Shown here one piece after another: positions 1 to 6,315 of a stretch of 35,438 nucleotides of DNA (position 1 is the stretch's first letter; each line of letters starts with the position of its first letter). The notes under the pieces are model-generated. The model had not been told where the DNA came from, searched no databases, and saw nothing but the letters and a program-made list of their open reading frames with translations. A program made the position numbers and the translations under genes. Origin of the DNA: a bacterium HR11. Lineage in GTDB: Bacteria; Acidobacteriota; HRBIN11. Location: contig BEHN01000005.1 of NCBI GenBank assembly GCA_002898535.1, positions 1 through 35,438 on the forward strand. The letters are read 5' to 3'.

Positions 1-95
1 ATCGCCTGCCAGACCTCCGCCTGCCGCCGGAGCCGCGCTTCCGCATCGGGCGTCGGTTCCAGTCGGCACCGGACGGTGATTTTCGGCGGTTTCAT
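1..95 (-). CDS. tnpB: TnpB, N-terminal 31 residues only (left IS copy)
   Basis: The minus-strand start codon is at 93-95 and the frame is open to the window edge. The visible codons match the complete tnpB at 4812-6140. Whether the rest is intact cannot be seen. As in the other copy, no TnpA transposase is visible beside it. Confidence 0.75.
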   Translation of the reverse strand, partial: MKPPKITVRCRLEPTPDAEARLRRQAEVWQA

Positions 96-284
96 GGGGC
101 GCCGGCTCCGATTTTTTGCCCTATTTTTGCAGAAGGTCGGGAAAAGTCAAGTCTGCCCAGCATCCGCCATTCGCCCCTCGCTACTCGCCATTCGCTGTTC
201 GCCATTCGCCATTCGCTACTTATGTGCCATGAAATTCCATAAAATCCATCGGAAAGCCACAATAAGGTCAGCTGTTGCCAACCC
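1..284 (-). mobile_element. Left copy of TnpB-only insertion element, cut by window edge
   Basis: This stretch is nearly identical to 6046-6315. It contains the first 31 codons of tnpB on the minus strand and about 190 bp of upstream element DNA. Identity stops at the same base in both copies (284 and 6315), which marks the element end. Only two substitutions were noted near the start codon. The copies differ by a net 14 bp, two heptamers, inside an ATTCGCC-type array at about 161-220. The copy runs off the window to the left, so its other end and its left flank are unseen. It has the same orientation as the copy at 4789-6315. Confidence 0.85.
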
Positions 285-327
285 AAAAGAGGACGGCCCG
301 TAATGCCTGCTGACGTCCTCACCAGTC

Positions 328-984
328 TCAGGGCGTCAGGACCTTCATCCGTTCGACAAAGGGCCGGACGTCGGTCCCCAAAAGATGGTAGTAGACCATC
401 GTGACCGTCGGGCTCGAGTGCCCCAAAAGCCTCGCCAGCATCATCGGCGGCATCCCCGCCCGCACGGCCCGCACGGCGTACGTATGCCGAAACACATGCG
501 GGTGCGCCCGCCCCCCGTCGATCCCGGCCTCGAGCATGAGCCGATGCAACCGCGCCCAGGCCCGCCGGGGATGGATCTCGAAGGGGCCCCGCCGCATGCG
601 GCACTGAAGGGACGCCCGCCGGCCGTGCCGGCCCGCCGCATGGGCCTCCCCCTCATGCCGGTAGAGCAGGAGCGCCGCCGTCAGCTCCGCCGCCACGGGC
701 ACGACCCGCCACGACATCTTGCGCTTCTTCTCCGTCCGCACCCGAACCGTATGCCCCACGAAATCCACATCCCCCCACACAAGGCGGGTCGCCTCCCCGA
801 TGCGAATGCCCGTATGGAAGAGCGTGAGGAGCAACGCCAGGTCCCGATGGGCCTGAAACCGCCGGCAGGGCCGCCGCTCGGCCTGCCACGCCGCCTGGGC
901 CCGCTCCAGCACCCGCACGACCTCGCCGTCCTCAAGGAACGGCGGAATCCGGTCCGGCGTCCGGAGTACGATGGCCGTCGTCAT
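328..984 (-). CDS. Tyrosine recombinase (phage integrase/Xer family)
   Basis: This 218-residue protein has the full catalytic set of tyrosine recombinases: Arg61 in HTGIRIGE, a basic beta-hairpin with lysines near 86-89, His163 and Arg166 in HVFRH, His189 in LLGHS and the nucleophile Tyr198 nine residues later. It is shorter than XerC/XerD (about 300 residues): the catalytic domain is complete, but the N-terminal SAM-like arm-binding domain is reduced to about 45 residues. The start at 984 has GGGAG just upstream. Its place beside the iteron origin suggests plasmid multimer resolution or integration and excision. No recombination core site was recognised. It is transcribed away from rep. Confidence 0.9.
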   Translation of the reverse strand: MTTAIVLRTPDRIPPFLEDGEVVRVLERAQAAWQAERRPCRRFQAHRDLALLLTLFHTGIRIGEATRLVWGDVDFVGHTVRVRTEKKRKMSWRVVPVAAELTAALLLYRHEGEAHAAGRHGRRASLQCRMRRGPFEIHPRRAWARLHRLMLEAGIDGGRAHPHVFRHTYAVRAVRAGMPPMMLARLLGHSSPTVTMVYYHLLGTDVRPFVERMKVLTP

Positions 985-1159
985 GGCCGAGCTCCCGACG
1001 CCCCTCTATTCTGCCGAAACGCCGCCGCTTCTTCCATTCCCCATTCGCTACTCGCCACTCGCCGTTCACCCCGGAAAGCATGCCACCGGCAAATTTTTCG
1101 CAAAAAGTTCGCCGCTTTTATTTCTAATAGGAGTTGATCTCTGTATGTCTCTTCTTCAA

Positions 1160-1213
1160 CAAGACTGGTTTAGATCCGTTTAAGATCAAGACTGGTTTGA
1201 TCAAGACTGGTTT
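1160..1213. repeat. Three AAGACTGGTTT direct repeats at origin edge
   Basis: The 12-mer CAAGACTGGTTT occurs at about 1160, 1187 and 1202, the last two in tandem with a 15-bp period and separated by GATC. The motif differs from the iterons, so it may bind a host factor or a second form of Rep. It does not match the DnaA-box consensus TTATNCACA. Confidence 0.6.
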
Positions 1214-1270
1214 AACATTCTATTTAGGAACCGAGAAAACCGCTCCAGATGTGGATTTACGAGGGGCAAA

Positions 1271-1397
1271 CCCCTACAAAAGGGATGGCAAACCCCTACA
1301 AAAGGGATGGCGAACCCCTACAAAAGGGATGGCGAACCCCTACAAAAGGGATGGCGAACCCCTACAAAAGGGATGGCAACCCCTACAAAAGGGATAC
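1271..1397. repeat. Main iteron array of the plasmid origin (six copies)
   Basis: Six copies of CCCCTACAAAAGGGATGGC start at 1271, 1293, 1315, 1337, 1359 and 1380, with a period of 22 bp (21 for the last). This is two helical turns, so all sites face one side of the helix, as in Rep_3 iteron plasmids. Each copy contains the small inverted repeat CCCT-N5-AGGG. The array lies about 590 bp upstream of the rep gene. ORFs reading through it are artefacts of the repeat. Confidence 0.9.
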
Positions 1398-1790
1398 CCC
1401 TTCGACCGACCATCGAGTTTGGACACCTACAAAAAGGATTCACCTGCCTTTTACTCAAAAATTTAGCTTCTATTCAGCATTCCTGCATGGCCTGTACACC
1501 TACATCGTGTCCATGTGCATGTAGGGCCTCAATGCCAGTTCATACTTGTATTAGCAATAAACATGTGCTTCTATATATACTCAAAGTCCACAGCTTATTG
1601 TCGAAGCTATTTCAATAAAATCGGATTAATAATAAGACAATGATGCGGTAAATACGTTAAAATTGCCGATTGTCATCGGTATGAAGTCAATAAAATCGTA
1701 TCGAAGATAAGCGAATTAATGACTCCGTAGATGCGTTTGCATTAATACTGAACATCGGCATTTACTTCAATAAAATGACACAGGGCATGC
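1398..1790. other. A+T-rich part of origin, likely unwinding region
   Basis: No gene is seen here. The stretch is clearly more A+T-rich than anything else in the window. It holds three TCAATAAAAT motifs at 1612, 1687 and 1767, spaced 75-80 bp, each with an ATTAAT motif nearby, which suggests a degenerate tandem repeat of about 77 bp. Its position between two iteron blocks fits a DNA unwinding element. Confidence 0.6.
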
Positions 1791-1827
1791 GTGCAAAAGG
1801 GATGGCAACCCCTACAAAAGGGATGGT
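1788..1827. repeat. Distal iteron pair (one partial, one complete)
   Basis: A complete iteron begins at 1809. A degraded one keeps only GCAAAAGGGATGGC (1793-1806) in the same 21-bp phase. They sit between the A+T-rich region and the rep promoter and could link origin activity with control of rep. Confidence 0.8.
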
Positions 1828-1895
1828 ATACCTCTCCCTCGAGAAGGATGGCCCATTGTTCGGCTTCTGTCCGACGTTTTCGACCATTACACTAT

Positions 1896-1918
1896 ACCTA
1901 CATTGATATTAAGTAGGT
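1896..1918. promoter_or_regulatory. Candidate Rep operator (inverted half-iterons)
   Basis: ACCTAC (1896-1901) and GTAGGT (1913-1918) form an inverted repeat over the -35 box of the rep promoter. The half-site CCTACA is shared with the iterons. In Rep_3 plasmids such as pPS10 and pSC101, Rep monomers bind direct iterons while dimers bind an inverted half-iteron operator and repress rep. The same arrangement is inferred here. Confidence 0.55.
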
Positions 1919-1931
1919 GTAGAGGTACACT
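1903..1931 (+). promoter_or_regulatory. Sigma70-type promoter of rep
   Basis: TTGATA (1903-1908) and TACACT (1926-1931) are 17 bp apart, which predicts a start near 1938 and a 45-nt leader before rep. The rep ribosome site AGAGGTGG lies at about 1972-1979. Confidence 0.55.
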
Positions 1932-1984
1932 ACTCTCCGGAAAAGGTTCCCCTGCCCAATCTCACTTAGGGATAGAGGTGGACC

Positions 1985-3238
1985 ATGCCCCAAAATCGTA
2001 AGCTGAAGGAGCCCGAGCGGACGGCCCGGCTGGTCCTAAAAAAGCATTCAGCCGTCATCCAGATGTCCAACGTCGTGACGGGGGTCCAGCGCAAGGCCTG
2101 GAACGTCCTGCTTTACTACGCCCGGGAAGCCCTCCGGCAGGATGAGGCGCGCCGGATTTTTGAAGTCCCGCTCGGCGAGGTCTATCGCTGGACGGGCATC
2201 GAGACGACGGACTGGACCAAGCTCAAGAAGGCCCTGCTGGCCCTCATGAATGTCATCGTAGAAGTCAACCTGTTGGGGAAAGACCGGGAGGCCTGGGAGG
2301 CCTTCGTTCTCCTGCCGTCGGTCGGAATCCAGGGGGGCATCGTGCGCTTCGAGCTGGCCGAGCGACTGCGCCAAGTCTTGCTTCATCCCCGGATGTACGC
2401 CCCCCTCGACCTGGGGGTCCTGCGGGGTCTGCGAGGGAAGTATGCGATTGCCCTCTATGAACTGGCCCGAGACTACGTGGGGGCCCAGATTCCGGAGATG
2501 AGTCTGGACGAATTTCGCAAACTGATGGGTCTGGCTCCTCACGAGTACTCGAGATTCGACAATCTGTTACAGCGGGTCCTGGAGCCGGCCGTCCGGGAGG
2601 TCAACGAGGTCACGGATTTAGAGCTGTCGTATACCCTTTTCCGGGACCCTCGAACCCGCCGGTGGGCCTCTATACGGTTCAGCGTCCGCCGAAAAGGTGA
2701 GGGCATCGTTTCAGAAGACATTCTGATCGCCTTTGACCGGGCCCTGGAACACGGCTTTGTGCCGCCCCCGGAGGGACTGTCTCTTCCTAAGGTCCTTTGG
2801 GCCTTTTCGGCTGGCGATGACCCCGCCCGGGTGGCCGACTTCCTGCGGGCGGCCCTGGACCCGGGCATCGCCAACCCCATCGGCTTCGTGCGTTCGAAGC
2901 TTCAGGCCCCGCCGGCGGAGCGGCTCGAGCCGCTCCTCTATATGGACGGCCTGCCGCCGGACCTGGAGGAGGCGCTCTGGCAGGCCTTCGCGTTTCAGAT
3001 TCGGGTACCCCCGGACTGGCGGGAGCGATGCGGCCGCGGTGTCCTCACGCCGGATTTTGTCTCGTCTCTCTTTGAGAGGCTCGTCCTGGCCCATCAGGCC
3101 CGGGAGGTCCGGAACGGTGATGACGTCGTCCTTGAGTTTCTGCCCCTGTCAAGCCGGAAGCCTCCGGACTTTGTGACCCGCCTTCTTCTCCCCCATTTGG
3201 GGGCGGACGCCCAGGTGGTCAAAGCACCTGCGACATAG
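1985..3238 (+). CDS. Plasmid replication initiator, Rep_3 (RepB) family
   Basis: This 417-residue protein initiates theta replication by binding the iterons upstream. Residues about 25-245 show the Rep_3 layout of two winged-helix domains. The first includes a segment like NVVTGVQRKAWNVLLYYARE and WTGIETTDWTKLKKALLAL. The second includes LRGKYAIALYELARDY and MSLDEFRKLMGLAPHEYSRF, ending in the strand RRWASIRFSVRRK. The C-terminal 170 residues have no recognised domain and make it longer than many Rep_3 proteins (230-350). The ATG at 1985 has a good ribosome site. It is followed by 480 bp without genes and then parA. Autoregulation through the operator at 1896-1918 is likely. The family is confident; the host range is unknown. 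Confidence 0.9.
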   Translation: MPQNRKLKEPERTARLVLKKHSAVIQMSNVVTGVQRKAWNVLLYYAREALRQDEARRIFEVPLGEVYRWTGIETTDWTKLKKALLALMNVIVEVNLLGKDREAWEAFVLLPSVGIQGGIVRFELAERLRQVLLHPRMYAPLDLGVLRGLRGKYAIALYELARDYVGAQIPEMSLDEFRKLMGLAPHEYSRFDNLLQRVLEPAVREVNEVTDLELSYTLFRDPRTRRWASIRFSVRRKGEGIVSEDILIAFDRALEHGFVPPPEGLSLPKVLWAFSAGDDPARVADFLRAALDPGIANPIGFVRSKLQAPPAERLEPLLYMDGLPPDLEEALWQAFAFQIRVPPDWRERCGRGVLTPDFVSSLFERLVLAHQAREVRNGDDVVLEFLPLSSRKPPDFVTRLLLPHLGADAQVVKAPAT

Positions 3239-3403
3239 GGACCGCTCTGCCTCAATCGTGACTGTTCCATTCTCGGTGGGGGAATCGGTCGAGTAAGCAG
3301 GACTGGAGTGGCTTCTTTCCGTGACCAGGCCCGGTCCGAGCCGCAGCCAGCTGGGATGAGCTTTTCCGTCCTTTCACCCACCGACTTTGGAACAGTCACT
3401 GGG
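3239..3403. other. Rep-to-remnant spacer, nothing recognised
   Basis: No gene, promoter or clear terminator was recognised between the rep stop and the IS-end remnant. Confidence 0.5.
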
Positions 3404-3505
3404 GGCCGACCCCGGGGGCGGGGTCGCCTCACAAGGCCTCCCGACGAGGCCGAAATCCAAGCCTTCCGTGGTCCGGGAATCAAAGACCATGGAAGGTGAA
3501 ACGGC
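3404..3505 (+). mobile_element. Solo right-end remnant of the TnpB element (102 bp)
   Basis: This is an inverted, gap-free copy of 4789-4890, the terminal 102 bp of the TnpB element, with 94 of 102 bases identical by hand alignment. It keeps the last codons of tnpB, the stop region and the element end, but nothing else of the element. In the transcript direction of tnpB it reads on the plus strand and ends at 3505. It contains a 12-bp stem with two G-U pairs (arms about 3465-3476 and 3486-3497). Compared with the full element, one C-A mismatch becomes U-A and another position switches between U-A and U-G, so pairing is kept. It resembles the 3' scaffold of an omega RNA with a new flanking sequence as guide. 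Confidence 0.7.
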
Positions 3506-3534
3506 ATTCTGAAATCTCTGGCCTTGACGGCATG

Positions 3535-3591
3535 GCTATGCCATGCTATGCTAAGCTATGCAATGCATGGCTATGCCATGCATTGCTATGC
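3535..3591. repeat. Phased GCTATGC repeats, candidate centromere (parS)
   Basis: GCTATGC begins at 3535, 3545, 3555, 3570 and 3585, with spacings of 10, 10, 15 and 15 bp. All are multiples of a half turn. The heptamers are embedded in a wider NATGC pattern with GCAATGC and GCATTGC variants. The position upstream of parA and an RHH gene fits a centromere/operator array bound by the RHH protein, as with the heptad repeats of the omega/delta system. Confidence 0.6.
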
Positions 3592-3608
3592 AGGAGCCTT
3601 TGGCCAGG

Positions 3609-3624
3609 CCGGATCCATATCCGG
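3609..3624. promoter_or_regulatory. CCGGAT-N4-ATCCGG inverted repeat
   Basis: A perfect 6-bp inverted repeat lies between the two NATGC arrays upstream of parA. It could be an operator or a recombination core. No function can be assigned from the sequence. Confidence 0.35.
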
Positions 3625-3657
3625 GGCCGGGCCCGTAGTTTGTAAGCGGATACTCAT

Positions 3658-3702
3658 TGGCCATGCATAGCATTGCCATGCATGGCATTGCATGGCAATG
3701 CC
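3658..3702. repeat. Second NATGC array, opposite orientation
   Basis: GCATAGC (3665-3671), the reverse of the first array's heptamer, is followed by GCATTGC, ATGCATGGC and GCAATGC units. The array ends about 20 bp before the parA start, so protein bound here could repress the par operon. Reading through it gives a false 22-residue extension of ParA. Confidence 0.6.
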
Positions 3703-3722
3703 GGTCCAGCAGGGTCAAGCCG

Positions 3723-4511
3723 ATGCGGGTCCTCGCCATCGCCAATCACAAGGGCGGCGTGGGCAAGACGGCCACGGCCCACGCCCTGGGGACTTCTGTC
3801 CATGCCCGAGGCCTGCGGGTCCTGCTGGTCGATATGGACCCCCAAGGGAGTCTGACCGGCTCCTGCGGGATTCGGGATGCGGCCGGCCGGAGCATGGCCG
3901 AGGTCCTGGGCGGGGCGACCCCGGGCTCGCTGTCCCTGCGGGACATTTTGCGTTTTCTCCGACCGGGCTTGGCCCTGGCCCCTTCGGACCTGGCCCTGGC
4001 GGCGACCGAGCTGGGGCTGGTCTCCCGGCTCGGTCGGGAGAGCGTTCTTCGCAAGAGCCTTCGGACGGTCGAGACGGACTTTGACCTAACCATCGTCGAT
4101 TGCCCGCCGAGCTTGGGCCTGCTGACGGTGAATGCCCTGACGGCGGCCGACGCCGTCTTGGTCCCGACCCAGCCCCAAGCCGTGGACCTGCGGGGCCTGC
4201 GGCTCTTTCTGGACACGCTGGAGCGGATTCGGGAGGAGTTGAATCCGAACCTGGAGGTCCTGGGGGTCCTGCCGACGTTTGTGGACCTGCGGCTGGTCCA
4301 TCACCGAGAGGCCCTGGAGGTCCTGCGGGCGGCGGGCCTGCCCGTCCTGGAGGTCCTCGTGGGCCGGAGCGTTCGGGTGGCCGAGGCGGCCTCGGTGGGC
4401 GAGTCGATCGTCACGTATGCCCCCGACCACCCCCAGAGTCAAGTCTTTCAGCAACTCGGGGAGATCGTCATCCGATGGGCGACCGGACGACCCGACGACG
4501 GGACGCCTTAG
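3723..4511 (+). CDS. parA: ParA-type partition ATPase
   Basis: This 262-residue Walker-type ATPase moves plasmid copies apart by patterning on the nucleoid. It has the deviant Walker A motif KGGVGKT at residues 10-16, VDMDPQGS near 37-44 (Walker A') and LTIVDCPPSLG (Walker B). It lacks an N-terminal HTH domain, which is typical of small type Ib ParA proteins paired with RHH partners. The start at 3723 is chosen because MRVLAIANHKGG is the usual N-terminus, whereas the in-frame ATG at 3657 only adds residues encoded by the NATGC array. Its last 37 bp overlap the next gene, so translation is probably coupled. Confidence 0.92.
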   Translation: MRVLAIANHKGGVGKTATAHALGTSVHARGLRVLLVDMDPQGSLTGSCGIRDAAGRSMAEVLGGATPGSLSLRDILRFLRPGLALAPSDLALAATELGLVSRLGRESVLRKSLRTVETDFDLTIVDCPPSLGLLTVNALTAADAVLVPTQPQAVDLRGLRLFLDTLERIREELNPNLEVLGVLPTFVDLRLVHHREALEVLRAAGLPVLEVLVGRSVRVAEAASVGESIVTYAPDHPQSQVFQQLGEIVIRWATGRPDDGTP

Positions 4512-4786
4512 AAGCCATTTTTCGGCGGACGGAGCCGACCCCGGCCGGACCAGAGACGGGCCCGGTTGGGCTTCCTCCGGCCGGCCGACCGGAGCCGACC
4601 TCCCTTCAGACAGGCCGAACGATCTCGGTCGGCATCGGCCTGAAGGAGGGGGAGATCGCCTTTCTGGACGCCGTGGCCCGGCAGGTCGGCCGGAGCCGGA
4701 ATGCCCTCCTGCGGTACGCCGTGCGGCGGTTTATCGAGGCACTCCAGGCCGGGACCATCGACCCGGAGACCCTGGGGCGGGAGTGA
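4475..4786 (+). CDS. Ribbon-helix-helix partition partner (CopG/ParB-like)
   Basis: This 103-residue protein begins inside the end of parA, with GGGGAG (4459-4464) as ribosome site. Residues about 1-50 are basic, then proline-rich and probably disordered. Residues 50-103 form a ribbon-helix-helix fold: the strand RTISVGIGL, then the helix EGEIAFLDAVARQVGRS, then ALLRYAVRRFIEALQ. Its position after parA suggests that it binds the GCTATGC centromere and stimulates ParA, as RHH ParB, ParG and omega proteins do. The TnpB element is inserted only 2 bp after its stop codon, so the gene is intact but any downstream gene of the original operon is separated. The exact subfamily is not recognised. Confidence 0.75.
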   Translation: MGDRTTRRRDALEAIFRRTEPTPAGPETGPVGLPPAGRPEPTSLQTGRTISVGIGLKEGEIAFLDAVARQVGRSRNALLRYAVRRFIEALQAGTIDPETLGRE

Positions 4787-4788
4787 CA

Positions 4789-4930
4789 GCCGTTTCACCT
4801 TCCATGGCCTTTTATTCCCGGACCGTGGAAGGTTTGGATTTCGGCCTCGTCGGGAGACCTTGCGAGGCGACCACGCCCCCGGGGTCGGCCTCCACGACCC
4901 AACCTTTTTCGGTCAGACGCAGGACGGCTT
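4789..4930 (-). ncRNA. Putative omega RNA scaffold at tnpB 3' end
   Basis: In IS605-type elements the guide RNA overlaps the end of tnpB and runs to the right end, with the guide taken from flanking DNA. Here the last 102 bases are the part kept in the solo remnant. They contain a 13-bp hairpin (one C-A mismatch) whose changes against the remnant keep pairing. The 5' limit (4930) is a guess. Transcription is not shown, and the host protein appears nuclease-dead. Confidence 0.4.
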
Positions 4931-6140
4931 TCTCCCCATGAAGAAGCCGCCCGGCCATCGGACCTATCCCCGACGCCGGGCACGGCTCGGACCCGGCCCG
5001 CGGGCTTGCGCCCGCTTTCGCCTGGAGCGCCCTCCGGCCCACACCCACAGCCCCCACGCGCTGCCGGTGCGCCCGAAGACCGCAGGCTCCACAGGACACC
5101 GCCCCGGAGGCGCCGTCCCTCTTGAGCTTTGCTTGCTCGCATACGGGACAGCGGCTCGACGTCCCCCGGGGATTGACCCATACCACGGGAATCCCTTCCA
5201 GCGCCGCCTTGTAGGCGATATACGCCTGGAGCCGATTGAAAATCCCCCGCGTCACAACATCGATCCGGTTCGCTTCCTTCACGTACCTCAGATTCTCCAG
5301 GGCCATCGCCAGGCCCCCGGCCGCCGCATACCGAACAATCCAGGCCGCACACGTGTGCAAAAGCTGCCGCAGCCGGGCGTTCATCGCCCCGTAGTACTTC
5401 GCCCGAAGCCGCCGCCGCGCCTTCCGGCCCCCCACGCGCCGCTGAATGACGGCTATCGTCCGCAGATACCGGTTCCTGACCGCCAACCACGCCCCCACAA
5501 CCAGCACCATGTACAGGCCCCGCGCCCAGTCCGCCGCGTCCACCGTCCGGGCGTTCACGTCCACCGAAAGCAGACCCCGAACCTCCACGGCACAGACGGG
5601 CTTTTCCAGCACGATGTGTGCCCAGAGACCTCCGTCCCGCCAGACCAGTTCACACGCCTTCACCCGAAACCCCTCGCCCAGCCGCCGCCGGAGCCACCCC
5701 GTCCCTGCCAGCCGCACCTCCAGCCGGTCCCGCCCCCGGGCGCCCTCCACCGCAACCCGCAGAAAGTACGCCCCGTCCCGTTCTTCGAGCGTCCAGAGGT
5801 GTGCATCGTCTAAGTACAGCCGCAGACGCCTTGCGTCGAGTTCCGGCCGCGCCTTCCGGGTTCGGCCCTGCCGCCGCCGGCGCCGGAACGACTTCCAGAT
5901 GGCCCGCGCCTTTGTGATGGCCGTATACGCATAGTGCGAGGGCGCCTCCGGCCACCGCCCCCGCAGTTCCCCGTAAACGGCCTCGTGCAAACGCTTCCGC
6001 CCCGTGATATTGCGCGCCACGGCGACCTCCAAGGCGCGGGCGACCATCGCCTGCCAGACCTCCGCCTGCCGCCGGAGCCGCGCTTCCGCATCGGGCGTCG
6101 GTTCCAGTCGGCACCGGACGGTGATTTTCGGCGGTTTCAT
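4812..6140 (-). CDS. tnpB: TnpB family protein with lost RuvC-III residue
   Basis: TnpB proteins are RNA-guided DNA nucleases related to Cas12. This 442-residue copy is about the usual length. Asp194 in SVDVNART fits RuvC-I and Glu282 in LAMALENL fits RuvC-II. Cys331, Cys334, Cys350 and Cys353 form the zinc finger. The RuvC-III motif, normally DRD-x-N/V-GA-x-N, reads HRQRVGAVG at 358-366. Both aspartates, including the expected catalytic one at 360, and the late Asn are replaced. The codons CAC and CAG need several base changes from GAC, so this is not one sequencing error. The frame is otherwise open. It is therefore probably cleavage-dead, either as a decaying copy or as a nuclease-dead DNA-binding derivative comparable to TldR proteins. 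Confidence 0.85.
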   Translation of the reverse strand: MKPPKITVRCRLEPTPDAEARLRRQAEVWQAMVARALEVAVARNITGRKRLHEAVYGELRGRWPEAPSHYAYTAITKARAIWKSFRRRRRQGRTRKARPELDARRLRLYLDDAHLWTLEERDGAYFLRVAVEGARGRDRLEVRLAGTGWLRRRLGEGFRVKACELVWRDGGLWAHIVLEKPVCAVEVRGLLSVDVNARTVDAADWARGLYMVLVVGAWLAVRNRYLRTIAVIQRRVGGRKARRRLRAKYYGAMNARLRQLLHTCAAWIVRYAAAGGLAMALENLRYVKEANRIDVVTRGIFNRLQAYIAYKAALEGIPVVWVNPRGTSSRCPVCEQAKLKRDGASGAVSCGACGLRAHRQRVGAVGVGRRALQAKAGASPRAGSEPCPASGIGPMAGRLLHGEKAVLRLTEKGWVVEADPGGVVASQGLPTRPKSKPSTVRE

Positions 6141-6315
6141 GGGGCGCCGGCTCCGATTTTTTACCCTATTTTTGCAGAAGATCGGGAAAAGTCAAGTCTG
6201 CCCAGCATCCGCCACTCGTCATTCGCCCCTCGCTACTCGCCATTCGCTACTTATGTGCCATGAAATTCCATAAAATCCATCGGAAAGCCAAAATAAGGTC
6301 AGCTGTTGCCAACCC

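Larger units (their letters stand above)
285..6315. mobile_element. Integrated iteron plasmid bracketed by direct IS copies
   Basis: Between the two direct copies of the TnpB element lie a tyrosine recombinase, an iteron origin, a Rep_3 initiator, a centromere-like array, parA and a small RHH gene, which together make a complete small-plasmid backbone. One crossover between plasmid and chromosomal IS copies would give exactly this arrangement. The reverse event would release a circle of about 6031 bp carrying one IS. The genes after 6432 are ordinary metabolic genes. The alternative is that the window comes from a larger replicon that uses this origin. The structure is seen; the integration history is inferred. 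Confidence 0.65.
4789..6315 (-). mobile_element. Complete TnpB-only insertion element (1527 bp)
   Basis: One end is at 4789, defined by the 102-bp homologous remnant at 3404-3505. The other is at 6315, defined by loss of identity with the left copy at 284. The element contains only tnpB, with 23 bp after the stop codon and about 175 bp before the start. No TnpA, no terminal inverted repeats and no target duplication are seen, as expected for the IS200/IS605 or IS607 groups. The upstream end carries a heptamer array (about 6206-6250) that differs in length from the left copy. TnpA would have to be supplied in trans. Confidence 0.8.

Noticed and set aside
1134-1618. Three overlapping ORFs with NPYKRDG repeats
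   Set aside because: They are translations of the iteron array in three frames. There is no ribosome site and no conserved protein pattern outside the repeat.
1400-1800. DnaA-box cluster of a chromosomal origin
   Set aside because: No TTATNCACA motif was found, and no dnaA, dnaN or gyrB gene is near.
3657-3722. N-terminal extension of ParA
   Set aside because: The extra residues are encoded by the NATGC repeats, and the family N-terminus begins at 3723.
1-6315. Composite transposon moved by the flanking IS copies
   Set aside because: The elements encode only a TnpB that looks nuclease-dead and no TnpA, and the cargo is a complete plasmid backbone. Homologous recombination explains the structure better.
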